This document shows, one piece after another, positions 1-8,489 of a stretch of 64,000 bases of DNA. Position 1 is the stretch's first letter, and every line of letters starts with the position of its first letter. This DNA comes from Polynucleobacter ibericus. GTDB lineage: Bacteria; Pseudomonadota; Gammaproteobacteria; Burkholderiales; Burkholderiaceae. Below the pieces are notes generated by a model that saw only the letters and a list, made by a program, of their open reading frames with translations, did not search any database and had not been told where the DNA came from. The position numbers and the translations under genes were made by a program. The DNA lies in NCBI RefSeq assembly GCF_018687955.1, contig NZ_CP061309.1, positions 863,564-927,563 of the forward strand, given 5' to 3'.

Positions 1-1
1 T

Positions 2-1669
2 AAAAAGCTCGCCTTGGAAGCAGAGGTAAATACTATTCCTGGCTATAACGAGGCAATTGATACCACTGAAGAAGCCGTCAAGATTGCGCAAGGCATTGGT
101 TATCCAGTCATGATCAAGGCATCTGCTGGCGGTGGTGGTAAGGGCTTACGAGTTGCTTTTAATGACAAAGAGGCTGCCGAAGGTTTCGCGGCTTGTAAAA
201 CTGAAGCGATGAATAGCTTTGGCGATGACCGTATCTTTATTGAGAAGTTTGTGGAAGGCCCGCGTCATATTGAAATTCAGGTATTAGGTGACTCGCACGG
301 TAATGTGGTTTATCTAAATGAACGTGATTGTTCTATACAGCGTCGTCACCAAAAAGTGATTGAAGAGGCGCCATCACCATTTATTGATCCCGCAACGCGT
401 AAAGCCATGGGCGAACAAGCAGTTGCTTTGGCAAAGGCAGTGAACTACCAATCAGCTGGTACGGTTGAGTTTGTAGTGGGTAAAGACAAGTCTTTCTATT
501 TCCTGGAGATGAATACCCGTTTACAGGTTGAGCATCCGGTAACCGAAAGCATTACTGGTCTTGACTTGGTTGAGCAAATGATTCGGGTTGCTGCTGGAGA
601 AAAGTTAGCCTTTAAGCAAGAGGATGTGAAGTTAGACGGCTGGTCTATGGAGTGCCGTATTAATGCGGATGATCCATTCCGCAACTTCCTGCCTTCAACA
701 GGACGCTTGGTTAAATACCGTCCACCAGAATCTGTAAATGGTGTGCGTGTAGATACTGGCGTGTATGAGGGTGGCGAGATTCCGATGTACTACGACTCGA
801 TGATTGCCAAGCTGATTGTGCATGGTAAAGATCGTACAGAAGCCATTGATAAAATGCGTGCAGCCTTAAATGATTTTGTCATTCGCGGCATTCATTCAAA
901 CATTCCTTTCCAGGCTGCATTGTTACAGCATCCTAGGTTCGTCAATGGTGACTTTACGACTGGCTTTATCGCCGAGGAGTATCCAGAGGGCTTTAAAAAG
1001 GATTCAGTACAACCAGCAGATCCTAAGCGTTTAGCAGCATTAGCGGCGTTCATGCGCTATCGTTACCTTGAGCATATCCAAATGATTGATGGCCAATTGG
1101 CTGGTCATGAAATGATTATTGGTAAAAAGTTTGTCGTTGTTACTGGTAAAAAAACTGGTTCAATGGATGACCCCTATGAAGTACCTATTCGGGTTGAACT
1201 AAAAGATGGTATTTATTCTGTTTATATTGATGAAGCAGACGGTGTTAGTCGTTATGACATCGTAAGCGACTGGCGTCCTGGTCAAATTTGTCTAAATGCC
1301 ACCATCAATGGCACCCATAAGATCACCGCACAAGTGGAACGTCGTGGTGTGAGATATGTATTAATCCTAGACGGAGTGCATTACGAGTGCATGGTTTTAA
1401 GCCCATTGGGTGCTGAGTTACAACGTCGCATGCCAGTGAAGCTTCCACCGGATACTTCTAAATTGGTCATGTCTCCAATGCCTGGCTTATTAACAAAAAT
1501 TGCTGTCAAGGTTGGTGAAGCGGTGACTGCCGGTCAGAAGTTGGCCTCGATTGAAGCGATGAAAATGGAAAACACATTATCTGCAATGCAAGATGGTGTG
1601 GTTGCCGAGATTTGCGCTAAAGAGGGTGATAGCTTAGCGGTGGATCAACTAATCATTCGCTTTGAATAA
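2..1669 (+). CDS. pccA: Propionyl-CoA carboxylase alpha subunit (5' end outside window)
   Basis: Biotin-dependent acyl-CoA carboxylase subunit. It carboxylates its own biotin with ATP and bicarbonate, and a partner beta subunit passes the carboxyl group to propionyl-CoA, giving methylmalonyl-CoA. The reading frame is open from the first bases of the window, so the true start lies upstream; a full protein is about 670 residues and roughly 115 are missing. Visible in order are the ATP-grasp glycine-rich loop (GGGGKG, near bases 128-145), the biotin carboxylase core with the ExNxRLQVEH signature, a BT-type linker domain, and a C-terminal biotinyl domain with EAMKM, whose biotinylated lysine is encoded at 1562-1564. 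The BT-like linker favours propionyl-CoA carboxylase over 3-methylcrotonyl-CoA carboxylase. The next gene, an epimerase-like VOC protein, fits the methylmalonyl-CoA route to succinyl-CoA. Confidence 0.93.
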   Translation, partial: KKLALEAEVNTIPGYNEAIDTTEEAVKIAQGIGYPVMIKASAGGGGKGLRVAFNDKEAAEGFAACKTEAMNSFGDDRIFIEKFVEGPRHIEIQVLGDSHGNVVYLNERDCSIQRRHQKVIEEAPSPFIDPATRKAMGEQAVALAKAVNYQSAGTVEFVVGKDKSFYFLEMNTRLQVEHPVTESITGLDLVEQMIRVAAGEKLAFKQEDVKLDGWSMECRINADDPFRNFLPSTGRLVKYRPPESVNGVRVDTGVYEGGEIPMYYDSMIAKLIVHGKDRTEAIDKMRAALNDFVIRGIHSNIPFQAALLQHPRFVNGDFTTGFIAEEYPEGFKKDSVQPADPKRLAALAAFMRYRYLEHIQMIDGQLAGHEMIIGKKFVVVTGKKTGSMDDPYEVPIRVELKDGIYSVYIDEADGVSRYDIVSDWRPGQICLNATINGTHKITAQVERRGVRYVLILDGVHYECMVLSPLGAELQRRMPVKLPPDTSKLVMSPMPGLLTKIAVKVGEAVTAGQKLASIEAMKMENTLSAMQDGVVAEICAKEGDSLAVDQLIIRFE

Positions 1670-1677
1670 TAGGATCG

Positions 1678-2151
1678 ATGACTATGAACACTAAGCCTTT
1701 TAAGATTCTGGGGATTCAGCAAATCGCCATCGGCGGTGAAAACAAAGATCGTCTCAAGAAGCTATGGGTTGACATGCTTGGCTTTGAATACAAGAGTACT
1801 TTTGTCTCTGAGCGTGAAAACGTCGATGAGGATATCTGTGCGATTGGCTCAGGTGCTCATGAGATTGAAGTAGATCTCATGCAGCCATTTGATATTGAAA
1901 AGAAGCCTGCCGTCCATCAAACGCCCTTAAATCACATAGGATTATGGGTGGATGACTTGCCTAAGGCTGTCGAATGGCTGAGTGCTAATGGGCTGCGTTT
2001 TGCTCCTGGAGGCATCCGTAAGGGTGCAGCTGGCTATGACATCACCTTTGTCCACCCAAAAGGAAATGATGAATTTCCAATCAGCGGGGAAGGGGTCTTA
2101 ATTGAGTTGGTTCAGGCGCCCCCGGAAGTGATTGCTGGTTTAAGTTCATAA
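1678..2151 (+). CDS. VOC-family protein, methylmalonyl-CoA epimerase-like
   Basis: A 157-residue single-chain glyoxalase/VOC protein with two beta-alpha-beta-beta-beta modules, 8 nt downstream of pccA and probably co-transcribed. The position suggests epimerisation of methylmalonyl-CoA, but function is inferred only from context. Of the four usual metal ligands, the second (E in GAHEIEVDL), third (H in LNHIGLW) and fourth (E in LIELVQ) positions are filled. The first, usually His in the opening strand, is Gln15 here. Activity may therefore differ from the classical enzyme. An AGGA at 1671-1674 lies 3 nt from the first ATG and 9 nt from a second ATG at 1684, so translation may begin at codon 3. 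Confidence 0.8.
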   Translation: MTMNTKPFKILGIQQIAIGGENKDRLKKLWVDMLGFEYKSTFVSERENVDEDICAIGSGAHEIEVDLMQPFDIEKKPAVHQTPLNHIGLWVDDLPKAVEWLSANGLRFAPGGIRKGAAGYDITFVHPKGNDEFPISGEGVLIELVQAPPEVIAGLSS

Positions 2152-2196
2152 TTTGGATTACCCATTAACTAAGTAAGTAAGCAAGTAAGGCTTAAA

Positions 2197-2901
2197 GTGG
2201 CAAATATATTGGCCATCGACACCTCTTCAGCCTGGTGTTCGGTGGCTTTATCTTTAGGTGATCAAGCGCCAGAGCTAAGACATGAAGCTGTCTCAGCTGG
2301 CGCTAGCCAACTTCTTCTGCCTTGGATTGAGTCCCTTTTAAATAATGCCAATATTTCTTTAAAGGATTTAGATGTTATTGCTGTTGGTGTTGGTCCCGGT
2401 GCATTTACTGGTGTTAGATTGGGAGTTGCAGCGGTGCAGGGATTGGCGGTTGCAGCTAATCTGCCAGTTATCTCAGTGAGTAGTCTGGATGCTATTGCCG
2501 CACAACTGACAAACACCCCAGCATTTCAAAAGATAAACCCACAACATTTTGTCATTGCCGTTGATGCTCGCATGGAAGAAGTCTACTGGGCCAAATATGA
2601 AACGCAACTTAATGAACTGCCTAAACGTATTGGTGATATTCATCTGAGCAAGCCCGAGGATATCAATCTCGAGGGCGTTGAATTTCTTGCTGGTAACGCT
2701 ATTCATGCTTACGGCGAGCGTTTACCCAGTTTCACTGGTGCTCTGGACTCCGAGATCTCCATATCTGCTTTGGGTGTTTTAGAGTGCGCAAAGCAATTAT
2801 TTATAAACGGCATGCAACAGGATATTCGCCAGCTAGAGCCTTTGTATGTCCGTAATAAAGTAGCGTTAACTACTGCTGAGCGTATAGAGGCATTTAAGTA
2901 A
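2197..2901 (+). CDS. tsaB: tRNA threonylcarbamoyladenosine biosynthesis protein TsaB
   Basis: Inactive ASKHA-fold partner of TsaD. It scaffolds the TsaB-TsaD-TsaE complex that transfers the threonylcarbamoyl group to A37 of ANN-decoding tRNAs in the cytoplasm. The 234 residues include the conserved N-terminus (LAIDTSSAWCSVAL) and the GVGPGAFTGVRLG loop, and the length is normal. Translation starts at GTG with GTAAGG six bases upstream. The stop overlaps the rimI start by one base, so the two genes are translationally coupled. A short AAGT-type direct repeat lies in the leader (2171-2188). Confidence 0.95.
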   Translation: MANILAIDTSSAWCSVALSLGDQAPELRHEAVSAGASQLLLPWIESLLNNANISLKDLDVIAVGVGPGAFTGVRLGVAAVQGLAVAANLPVISVSSLDAIAAQLTNTPAFQKINPQHFVIAVDARMEEVYWAKYETQLNELPKRIGDIHLSKPEDINLEGVEFLAGNAIHAYGERLPSFTGALDSEISISALGVLECAKQLFINGMQQDIRQLEPLYVRNKVALTTAERIEAFK

Positions 2902-3431
2902 TGTCGAGCAACTCAGTGACAACGGGTGAGGCAGAGCTTTCATTCTTGCCAATGCAACCGGCAGACCTAGATGAAGTTCTTAGGATTGAGTCGGTCTCTC
3001 ATATCCACCCCTGGACCAAAGGTAATTTTTCAGATTCGCTTGCTGCTGGGCATTGGGCATATTGCATCCGTCCTCAAGCAGATCAAGCGGTAAAGGGGTC
3101 TTATTTGGACCCAGCAGTTTTATGGGCTTATTGCATCCTCTTTCCTGCGGTAGACGAGTTACATCTACTCAATATCACAGTGTCACCTCAATTACGAAAA
3201 CTGGGTTTAGGTAAGCGGATGATGGCCGCAATTGAGGGTGTAGCTGCTCAGCAGAAAATGCCGCGCATCATATTGGAAGTGAGGCCAACCAATACTTCGG
3301 CCTTGGCCCTTTATCAAAAATTAGGATATGAGCAAATTGGCGTGCGTAAGAATTACTATCCTGCAAGTCCCGAAACGGGGTCCCGTGAGGATGCGCTTGT
3401 AATGGCCAAATCGATTAAGCTAGAGCTATGA
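2901..3431 (+). CDS. rimI: Ribosomal-protein-alanine N-acetyltransferase RimI
   Basis: GNAT acetyltransferase expected to acetylate the N-terminal alanine of ribosomal protein S18. At 176 residues it is longer than E. coli RimI (148). The extra length is an N-terminal extension and a longer loop between strands 2 and 3, in which WAYCI occurs twice (residues 52-56 and 75-79). The acetyl-CoA pyrophosphate loop RKLGLGKRM (about 99-107) and the VDELHLLNITV strand are intact. It sits between tsaB and a UDG/HolD-like gene, overlapping both (1 and 4 nt), so the three form an operon. The tsaB-rimI pairing is common in proteobacteria. Confidence 0.92.
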   Translation: MSSNSVTTGEAELSFLPMQPADLDEVLRIESVSHIHPWTKGNFSDSLAAGHWAYCIRPQADQAVKGSYLDPAVLWAYCILFPAVDELHLLNITVSPQLRKLGLGKRMMAAIEGVAAQQKMPRIILEVRPTNTSALALYQKLGYEQIGVRKNYYPASPETGSREDALVMAKSIKLEL

Positions 3432-3952
3432 CTAATACAAACTCCGCTTTCTTAAAGGAAATGGGCATTACTGAATGGACCTCTCGAGATGCGGCTCAGG
3501 TCAGTGCTGAGAATTCCGTGTCCTCGAATATGCAGGCGGCCCCTATTGAAGAGCAATCACCCCAAAAAGTTAGTCATGGGATGTGGTGGTTTTTTGGTAA
3601 CGAGCCGCAGGGCGATGCGAAGCTGTTATTTCAAAACATTATTCGGGTTTTGGGGCTGGAAAAAAATGAATGGACCTGGAAAAGCGCATCTGAAAACTTA
3701 AGTCAAATATCAAGCCCTGAGCTGCCGGTGGTTGCCGTTGCATTCGGTGGTTCAGTAGCTCAAAAAATTACTGGCGAGAGAGATGCGTTGCCACAGTTAC
3801 GTGAAACGGTCTTGGCTCTGAATACTGGCAATGAGGAAGAGATCCCAGTGATTGCTTCATTTGAATTAAATCAAGTGCTCATTAAGCCGAAAGAAAAGGC
3901 CTTACTCTGGCAGGATTTATTGCTGGCTAGATCAGTACTGCAAAATAGCTAA
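3428..3952 (+). CDS. Degenerate family-4 uracil-DNA-glycosylase-like / HolD (psi)-like protein
   Basis: A 174-residue protein overlapping rimI by ATGA. The last 120 residues follow the order of a family-4 uracil-DNA glycosylase: a GxxPxG element (57-62) where GEAPG is expected, a helix like LLDxMLxxIGL (67-77), the VVAVAFGG strand (101-108), and a terminal EKALLWQDLL helix (156-165) matching the usual KRxAWEDL. The catalytic and Fe-S features are absent: there are no cysteines, and the HPxxLL motif is replaced by FELNQVL. The N-terminus (LKEMGITEWTSR) resembles the start of the E. coli DNA polymerase III psi subunit HolD, which is also linked to rimI, and the C-terminal W-containing helix fits HolD as well. 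A non-catalytic UDG-fold protein, possibly a psi-type clamp-loader subunit, is the best inference. Confidence 0.6.
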   Translation: MTNTNSAFLKEMGITEWTSRDAAQVSAENSVSSNMQAAPIEEQSPQKVSHGMWWFFGNEPQGDAKLLFQNIIRVLGLEKNEWTWKSASENLSQISSPELPVVAVAFGGSVAQKITGERDALPQLRETVLALNTGNEEEIPVIASFELNQVLIKPKEKALLWQDLLLARSVLQNS

Positions 3953-3967
3953 GAAGCTCAGACTTGC

Positions 3968-5287
3968 TTAGTGCTTGTGTTCGCCAATCAGATGCATGGA
4001 GTCATACTCAGCTTGATTTCTGGCGTGGCGCTTAATAACCAACCACATAATCAGACTCACAGCCAGACCAAATCCAATAATCACAAATTGCACCGGTACA
4101 TCTAGCCAGATCAGCAGCGAGTAGATTAATAGCATCATCAATACAGAAATATTTTCATTAAAGTTCTGTACAGCGATAGAGTGACCTGCAGACATCAAGA
4201 CGTGGCCGCGATGTTGCAATAAGGCATTCATAGGGACTACAAAATAACCTGCTAGCCAACCAACTAATATCAATAAAAAATAGGCTGGTATTAGGTTGAG
4301 AGACACCTGCAGCTTACCGATGGTAAACAGCGTTGTATTAGGTAGCATGTCTGAGTTATAGACAGCCATGATGCAGACAACGAGACCCATGGCGATGCCA
4401 TAGGGCAGCACATTCAAGGAGTTGCGCAGCGGAATGCGCCATGCAGCATAGACCGCTCCACCAGCAACACCAACGGCTGAAATGGCTTGCAAAATTGCAC
4501 CTTGAGACAGGTTCATATGCAGGGCAACTTGCGCCCACTTAATGACAATAAATTGCAGCGTAGCGCCAGCACCCCAAAACAAGGTGGTCACCGCTAAAGA
4601 AATTTGACCCAAGCGATCATTCCAAAGTGTCTTAAAGCAAATGGAAAAGTCTTTGATCAATTCAATAGGATTGGTTTTTTGTGAAACATAGCGAGCACCA
4701 GTATCTGGAATCTTGAGGTTAATGAGCGCAGCAATCACATAAATCATCATGATGATCATGATTGCCGATTCTGCAGGAGTATCAATGCCAGTATCGAAAG
4801 TGGGCATATCGAGCGCCAAAAGACTTTGGGATACGGTGCTGCTGATGAGGACGCCTCCTAAAACAGTCCCCAAAATGATCGAGCCAACAGTTAAACCTTC
4901 GATCCAGCCATTAGCCGCTACCAATTTTTCAGGGGGGAGTAGCTCAGTGAGGATGCCGTACTTGGCAGGAGAATAGGCTGCTGCCCCAAGGCCAACGATC
5001 GCATAAGACATCAGCGGGTGACTACCGAATAACATTGCCACGCAGCCAACAAACTTAATCGTATTGGTAATAAACATGACATTACCCTTGGGTCGAGAGT
5101 CTGCAAAGGCTCCGACAAAGGCTGCCAAGATTACGTAGGACAATACGAAGAACAATTTGAGCAAAGGCGTCATCCAGGCCGGCGCGTGTAGCTGGGCCAA
5201 GAGAGCAATAGCTGCAATTAGGAGAGCATTATCAGCAAGCGACGAAAAAAATTGCGCCGCCATAATGATGTAAAAGCTACGGTTCAT
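3968..5287 (-). CDS. lplT: Lysophospholipid transporter LplT (MFS)
   Basis: Inner-membrane major-facilitator protein of 439 residues with about 12 hydrophobic segments. The family flips lysophosphatidylethanolamine inward for re-acylation by Aas. The N-terminus (NRSFYIIMAAQFFSSLADNA) and the GAFADSRPKG loop between helices 2 and 3 are characteristic of LplT. No aas gene is adjacent. It is divergent from alr with about 50 bp between the starts, so the two promoters must be very close. Its 3' end converges on the UDG/HolD-like gene with 15 bp and no obvious terminator. Confidence 0.9.
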   Translation of the reverse strand: MNRSFYIIMAAQFFSSLADNALLIAAIALLAQLHAPAWMTPLLKLFFVLSYVILAAFVGAFADSRPKGNVMFITNTIKFVGCVAMLFGSHPLMSYAIVGLGAAAYSPAKYGILTELLPPEKLVAANGWIEGLTVGSIILGTVLGGVLISSTVSQSLLALDMPTFDTGIDTPAESAIMIIMMIYVIAALINLKIPDTGARYVSQKTNPIELIKDFSICFKTLWNDRLGQISLAVTTLFWGAGATLQFIVIKWAQVALHMNLSQGAILQAISAVGVAGGAVYAAWRIPLRNSLNVLPYGIAMGLVVCIMAVYNSDMLPNTTLFTIGKLQVSLNLIPAYFLLILVGWLAGYFVVPMNALLQHRGHVLMSAGHSIAVQNFNENISVLMMLLIYSLLIWLDVPVQFVIIGFGLAVSLIMWLVIKRHARNQAEYDSMHLIGEHKH

Positions 5288-5322
5288 TCGTACAATCTAG
5301 TCATTAATACAATTAAAACATG

Positions 5323-5330
5323 AAAGGAGG
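5323..5330 (+). promoter_or_regulatory. Shine-Dalgarno sequence that fixes the alr start
   Basis: AAAGGAGG lies 7 nt before the ATG at 5338. An in-frame ATG at 5320 lies upstream of this site and has no ribosome-binding sequence of its own, so the downstream start is preferred. Confidence 0.8.
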
Positions 5331-5337
5331 GGTAAAT

Positions 5338-6453
5338 ATGGGCGAATCAGCTAACAGCCTGATTAATAGACCAATTTTGGCATCTATTCATACTGCTGCC
5401 TTTCAGCATAATTTAAACCGAGTTCGGGAATTGGCGCCAGAGTCCAAGATTTGGTCTGTAATTAAAGCTAGGGCTTACGGCCATTGTTTTGATGCCGCTT
5501 TAAAAGGATTGGCGTCCACCGATGGATTTGCCTTACTGGATATACAGGATGCGGCCTGGCTGCGTGAGCATGGCTGGAAAGGTCGAATCCTGCTTTTGGA
5601 AGGGTTTTTTCATGAAAATGAGCTTAGCCTTGCTGAGGATTTAGCTTGCGACTTGGTAGTTCACTGTGATGCTCAGGTCGATTGGCTTGAACGTTTTAAA
5701 GGTAAAAACCACAAGCCATTTAATGTCTTTTTGAAGATGAACACCGGCATGAATCGCTTAGGATTTAAGCCTGATGACTATCGGACTGCATTTCATCGTT
5801 TACATGCGGCCGGCCACCACATGCACCATATGACTCATTTTGCGAATGCTGATCAGGTAGACAAACTTCCCTCTGTTGGCGCTCAGCAAGAATTATTTAA
5901 TGAAACGATCGCCGGATTAGCAGGATCTACTTCCTTGGCAAATTCCGCAGCAATTTTGTGGCATCGCAATGCCCTGGGTGATTGGGTGCGCCCCGGGATC
6001 ATGCTTTATGGTGCATCACCTACTGGGCTGCACACAGATATTGAGCACGCTAACCTTGAGGCAGTTATGCACCTGAATAGCGAAATTATTGATATACAAG
6101 AACTTCAAAAGGGCGATCGTATTGGTTATGGGGGTCGCTATGAAGCGCCAGGCGCAATGAGAATAGGCATTGTTGCCTGCGGTTATGCAGATGGCTATCC
6201 TCGTCACGCTCAGGATGGCACTCCTGTTTGGGTAGCCTCCGGCGATCATGGTGTCATTTGCCCACTTGTAGGCAGAGTTTCCATGGATATGTTGGCGATT
6301 GATTTGCGCAAAGCCCCAGATGCAACGATTGGAAGTGCCGTTCAGCTTTGGGGTGATAAGGTGCCGGTAGATGATGTGGCGCAGATGAGCGATACGATTG
6401 GTTATGAATTACTGTGTGCCGTTGCGCCCAGAGTGCCAGTTGCAATTAAATAA
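5338..6453 (+). CDS. alr: Alanine racemase
   Basis: PLP-dependent fold-III enzyme that makes D-alanine for peptidoglycan; cytoplasmic, 371 residues from the start set by the strong upstream AAAGGAGG. The PLP lysine is K43 in VIKARAYGH, where most family members have Asn at the Arg45 position. The MNTGMNRLGF motif, the second-base tyrosine region (DRIGYGGRYEA) and the C-terminal SMDM motif are present. It is divergent from lplT. A stem-loop terminator follows and is shared with bamD, which converges from the other side. Confidence 0.95.
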   Translation: MGESANSLINRPILASIHTAAFQHNLNRVRELAPESKIWSVIKARAYGHCFDAALKGLASTDGFALLDIQDAAWLREHGWKGRILLLEGFFHENELSLAEDLACDLVVHCDAQVDWLERFKGKNHKPFNVFLKMNTGMNRLGFKPDDYRTAFHRLHAAGHHMHHMTHFANADQVDKLPSVGAQQELFNETIAGLAGSTSLANSAAILWHRNALGDWVRPGIMLYGASPTGLHTDIEHANLEAVMHLNSEIIDIQELQKGDRIGYGGRYEAPGAMRIGIVACGYADGYPRHAQDGTPVWVASGDHGVICPLVGRVSMDMLAIDLRKAPDATIGSAVQLWGDKVPVDDVAQMSDTIGYELLCAVAPRVPVAIK

Positions 6454-6480
6454 ATTCATAAATTCGCAAGTCAGAAAATA

Positions 6481-6508
6481 AAAAATCCTCCAATGCGGAG
6501 GATTTTTT
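6481..6508. terminator. Bidirectional intrinsic terminator between alr and bamD
   Basis: An 11-bp perfect stem (AAAAATCCTCC with GGAGGATTTTT) closes a 5-base loop and is flanked by A and T runs, so it can end transcription of alr on the plus strand and bamD on the minus strand. Confidence 0.9.
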
Positions 6509-6540
6509 ACTAAGAATATAGTGAATCAGATTTTAAAAAA

Positions 6541-7455
6541 TTACTTATTCCAGAACTGCCACCACCTGCGCTCTTTTTTAATGCGCTGACCAGTCAACAT
6601 CATTTCGCTATCGGGGAAATTTAATTTAAAGACACGAGCTGAATCATTACTGAGTTCAACCATGCCAAGCTTCTCATAAGATTTAGTAAGGATGTAAAGC
6701 GCTTCTTCAACAGCGGGTGCGCGGTCATAGTCACGAATGACTAGCTGCGCACGATTGGCGGCGGCTAAATAGGCCCCACGCTGATAGTAAAAGCGAGCCA
6801 CGATAACATCAGCTTCTGCAAGCGAGTTGACGATATAACGCATACGATCCAAGGAGTCAGGTGCATATTTACTATTTGGAAAGCGTTCTACAACTACCTT
6901 AAAGGATTCAAATGCTTCTTTAGCTGCTTTTGGATCACGTTCACTGAGATCTTGGCCAGTGAATTTACCGAGCCATCCTAAATCATCATTAAAAGTAATG
7001 AGCCCCTTTAAGTAATAACCGTAATCTAAATTCGGACTACCTTGATGTAATTTGATGAAGCGATCAATTGCAACGAGGGCTTGAGTTTGCTCCTGAGCTT
7101 TCCAGTAACAATAAGCAGCATTAATTTGTGCCTGTTGTGAATATGGCCCAAAAGGAAAGCGTGCTTCTAATTTCTCAAAGTATTTGCCGCACTTAGCAAA
7201 GTCAGCGTCGTTGAGCTTGTCGGTAGCCTCTGAATAGAGTTTTGCCTCAGACCAAATATCGGTGTCATCTTTACTGCCATCACTACCGGCACATCCGCCC
7301 AAGAGCATCAATGCGACAATGAGGGAAAGCAGCAGAGTAAAGGAACCCCCAAGTAAATGGGCGCCCTTTTTTTGTGGTGAAGAATTCCCAGCAAGCCTTA
7401 AACTGGCGTCTGATATTACGTCGGACATAACTGAAAGGCTCTCTAAGCGTGGCAT
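6541..7455 (-). CDS. bamD: Outer-membrane assembly lipoprotein BamD
   Basis: Essential TPR lipoprotein of the BAM complex that inserts beta-barrel proteins into the outer membrane. The lipobox LLGGC places the lipidated cysteine at residue 55, unusually far in because about 30 mostly polar residues precede the hydrophobic stretch. TPR-like helices follow (for example WSEAKLYSEATDKL, FEKLEARFPFGPYS, YYLKGL). The 7455 start has AGGAG 9 nt upstream and overlaps, head to head, the GTG start of rluD. An ATG at 7428 would shorten the N-region but has no good ribosome-binding site. The bamD-rluD-pgeF neighbourhood is widespread in proteobacteria. Confidence 0.93.
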   Translation of the reverse strand: MPRLESLSVMSDVISDASLRLAGNSSPQKKGAHLLGGSFTLLLSLIVALMLLGGCAGSDGSKDDTDIWSEAKLYSEATDKLNDADFAKCGKYFEKLEARFPFGPYSQQAQINAAYCYWKAQEQTQALVAIDRFIKLHQGSPNLDYGYYLKGLITFNDDLGWLGKFTGQDLSERDPKAAKEAFESFKVVVERFPNSKYAPDSLDRMRYIVNSLAEADVIVARFYYQRGAYLAAANRAQLVIRDYDRAPAVEEALYILTKSYEKLGMVELSNDSARVFKLNFPDSEMMLTGQRIKKERRWWQFWNK

Positions 7456-8489
7456 TGCCGCAAACTCCTGATTCGAATCCCATTGATTATATCGATGATG
7501 AGGATTTCATCTCCCTAGATATCCCTTTAGAGATGGCTGGCGAGCGCTTGGACAAGGTGCTGGCAGGATCTTTGCCAGATTATTCTCGTAATCGCCTCAA
7601 AGCATGGGTTGAGGCCGGAGCCGTTATGGTTGACGGCAAGGTCACTAAAGCCCGTTATTTGCTCCATGGAGGCGAGAGTATTAAGGTGTTTCCGCAGGAA
7701 ATGCCTGAGCAATTTGCTTTTAGTCCTGAGGATATCCCTTTGGACGTGGTTTATGAGGATGATTCCATCATTGTCGTGAATAAGCCGCCGGGCTTGGTAG
7801 TTCACCCAGCGGCCGGTAATTGGTCGGGCACCCTGTTAAATGGCCTGTTATTTCAGTATCCCGAGCTAAAGCTTCTTCCTAGGGCAGGTATTGTTCATCG
7901 ACTGGATAAGGACACTTCCGGTTTAATGGTCGTAGCCAGAACATCTCAGGCTCAGACCTCCTTAGTGCGCCAGCTTCAAGAAAGAACGGTAGGGCGTCGT
8001 TATTTAGCGTGGGTGTGGGGTGAAGCTCCAAGCAAAGGAAAGGTTCTGGCTTCAGTAGGTCGCGATCAGCGAGATCGTCTGAAAATGGCGGCAGGTAGTC
8101 CGCAAGGCAAGCCTGCAGCTACCTTGTTTCGACGTTTGGCTAAAGGATTGGTTGGGGAGTCCGCTGTTGCATTATTAGAGTGCCGCCTTGAGACAGGTCG
8201 CACCCATCAAATACGAGTCCATTTGGAATCACTCGGCTTTCCCTTGGTTGGAGACCCGGTTTATCGCAAGAAAGCGCCGGGAGCAGCCAAAACCCTTTCG
8301 TTCAATCGTCAAGCTTTGCATGCCTTTGCGCTCAGTCTTCAGCATCCTGTTAAGAATGAGTTAATGACCTGGTTCCGCTTGCCACCCGAGGACCTATTCA
8401 ATTTATTGCCGCAACTGGGAATGAATGATGAAGTACTACCCAATGAGGCCGTGGTACTCGCCTCTATTGAAAACGAGTTACGTTCATGA
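7449..8489 (+). CDS. rluD: 23S rRNA pseudouridine synthase RluD
   Basis: Makes pseudouridines in helix 69 of 23S rRNA. The 346 residues comprise an N-terminal S4 RNA-binding domain (about 28-95, with ERLDKVLAG), then the RsuA/RluA catalytic domain with the invariant HRLDKDTSGLMV motif, whose Asp is the catalytic residue, and the GRTHQIRVH motif. GTG is the start codon. It is divergent from bamD, with start codons only bases apart, and overlaps pgeF by ATGA, indicating translational coupling. Confidence 0.95.
   Translation: MALPQTPDSNPIDYIDDEDFISLDIPLEMAGERLDKVLAGSLPDYSRNRLKAWVEAGAVMVDGKVTKARYLLHGGESIKVFPQEMPEQFAFSPEDIPLDVVYEDDSIIVVNKPPGLVVHPAAGNWSGTLLNGLLFQYPELKLLPRAGIVHRLDKDTSGLMVVARTSQAQTSLVRQLQERTVGRRYLAWVWGEAPSKGKVLASVGRDQRDRLKMAAGSPQGKPAATLFRRLAKGLVGESAVALLECRLETGRTHQIRVHLESLGFPLVGDPVYRKKAPGAAKTLSFNRQALHAFALSLQHPVKNELMTWFRLPPEDLFNLLPQLGMNDEVLPNEAVVLASIENELRS

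Noticed and set aside
14-1669. TTG at 14 as a true start of the carboxylase
   Set aside because: The residues before it (KKLA) continue the conserved biotin carboxylase sequence, so the gene simply enters from outside the window.
2171-2190. AAGTAAGTAAGCAAGTAAGG repeat before tsaB as a possible CRISPR or regulatory array
   Set aside because: Only four short imperfect tetranucleotide units, ending in the tsaB ribosome-binding site. Too short to be an array.
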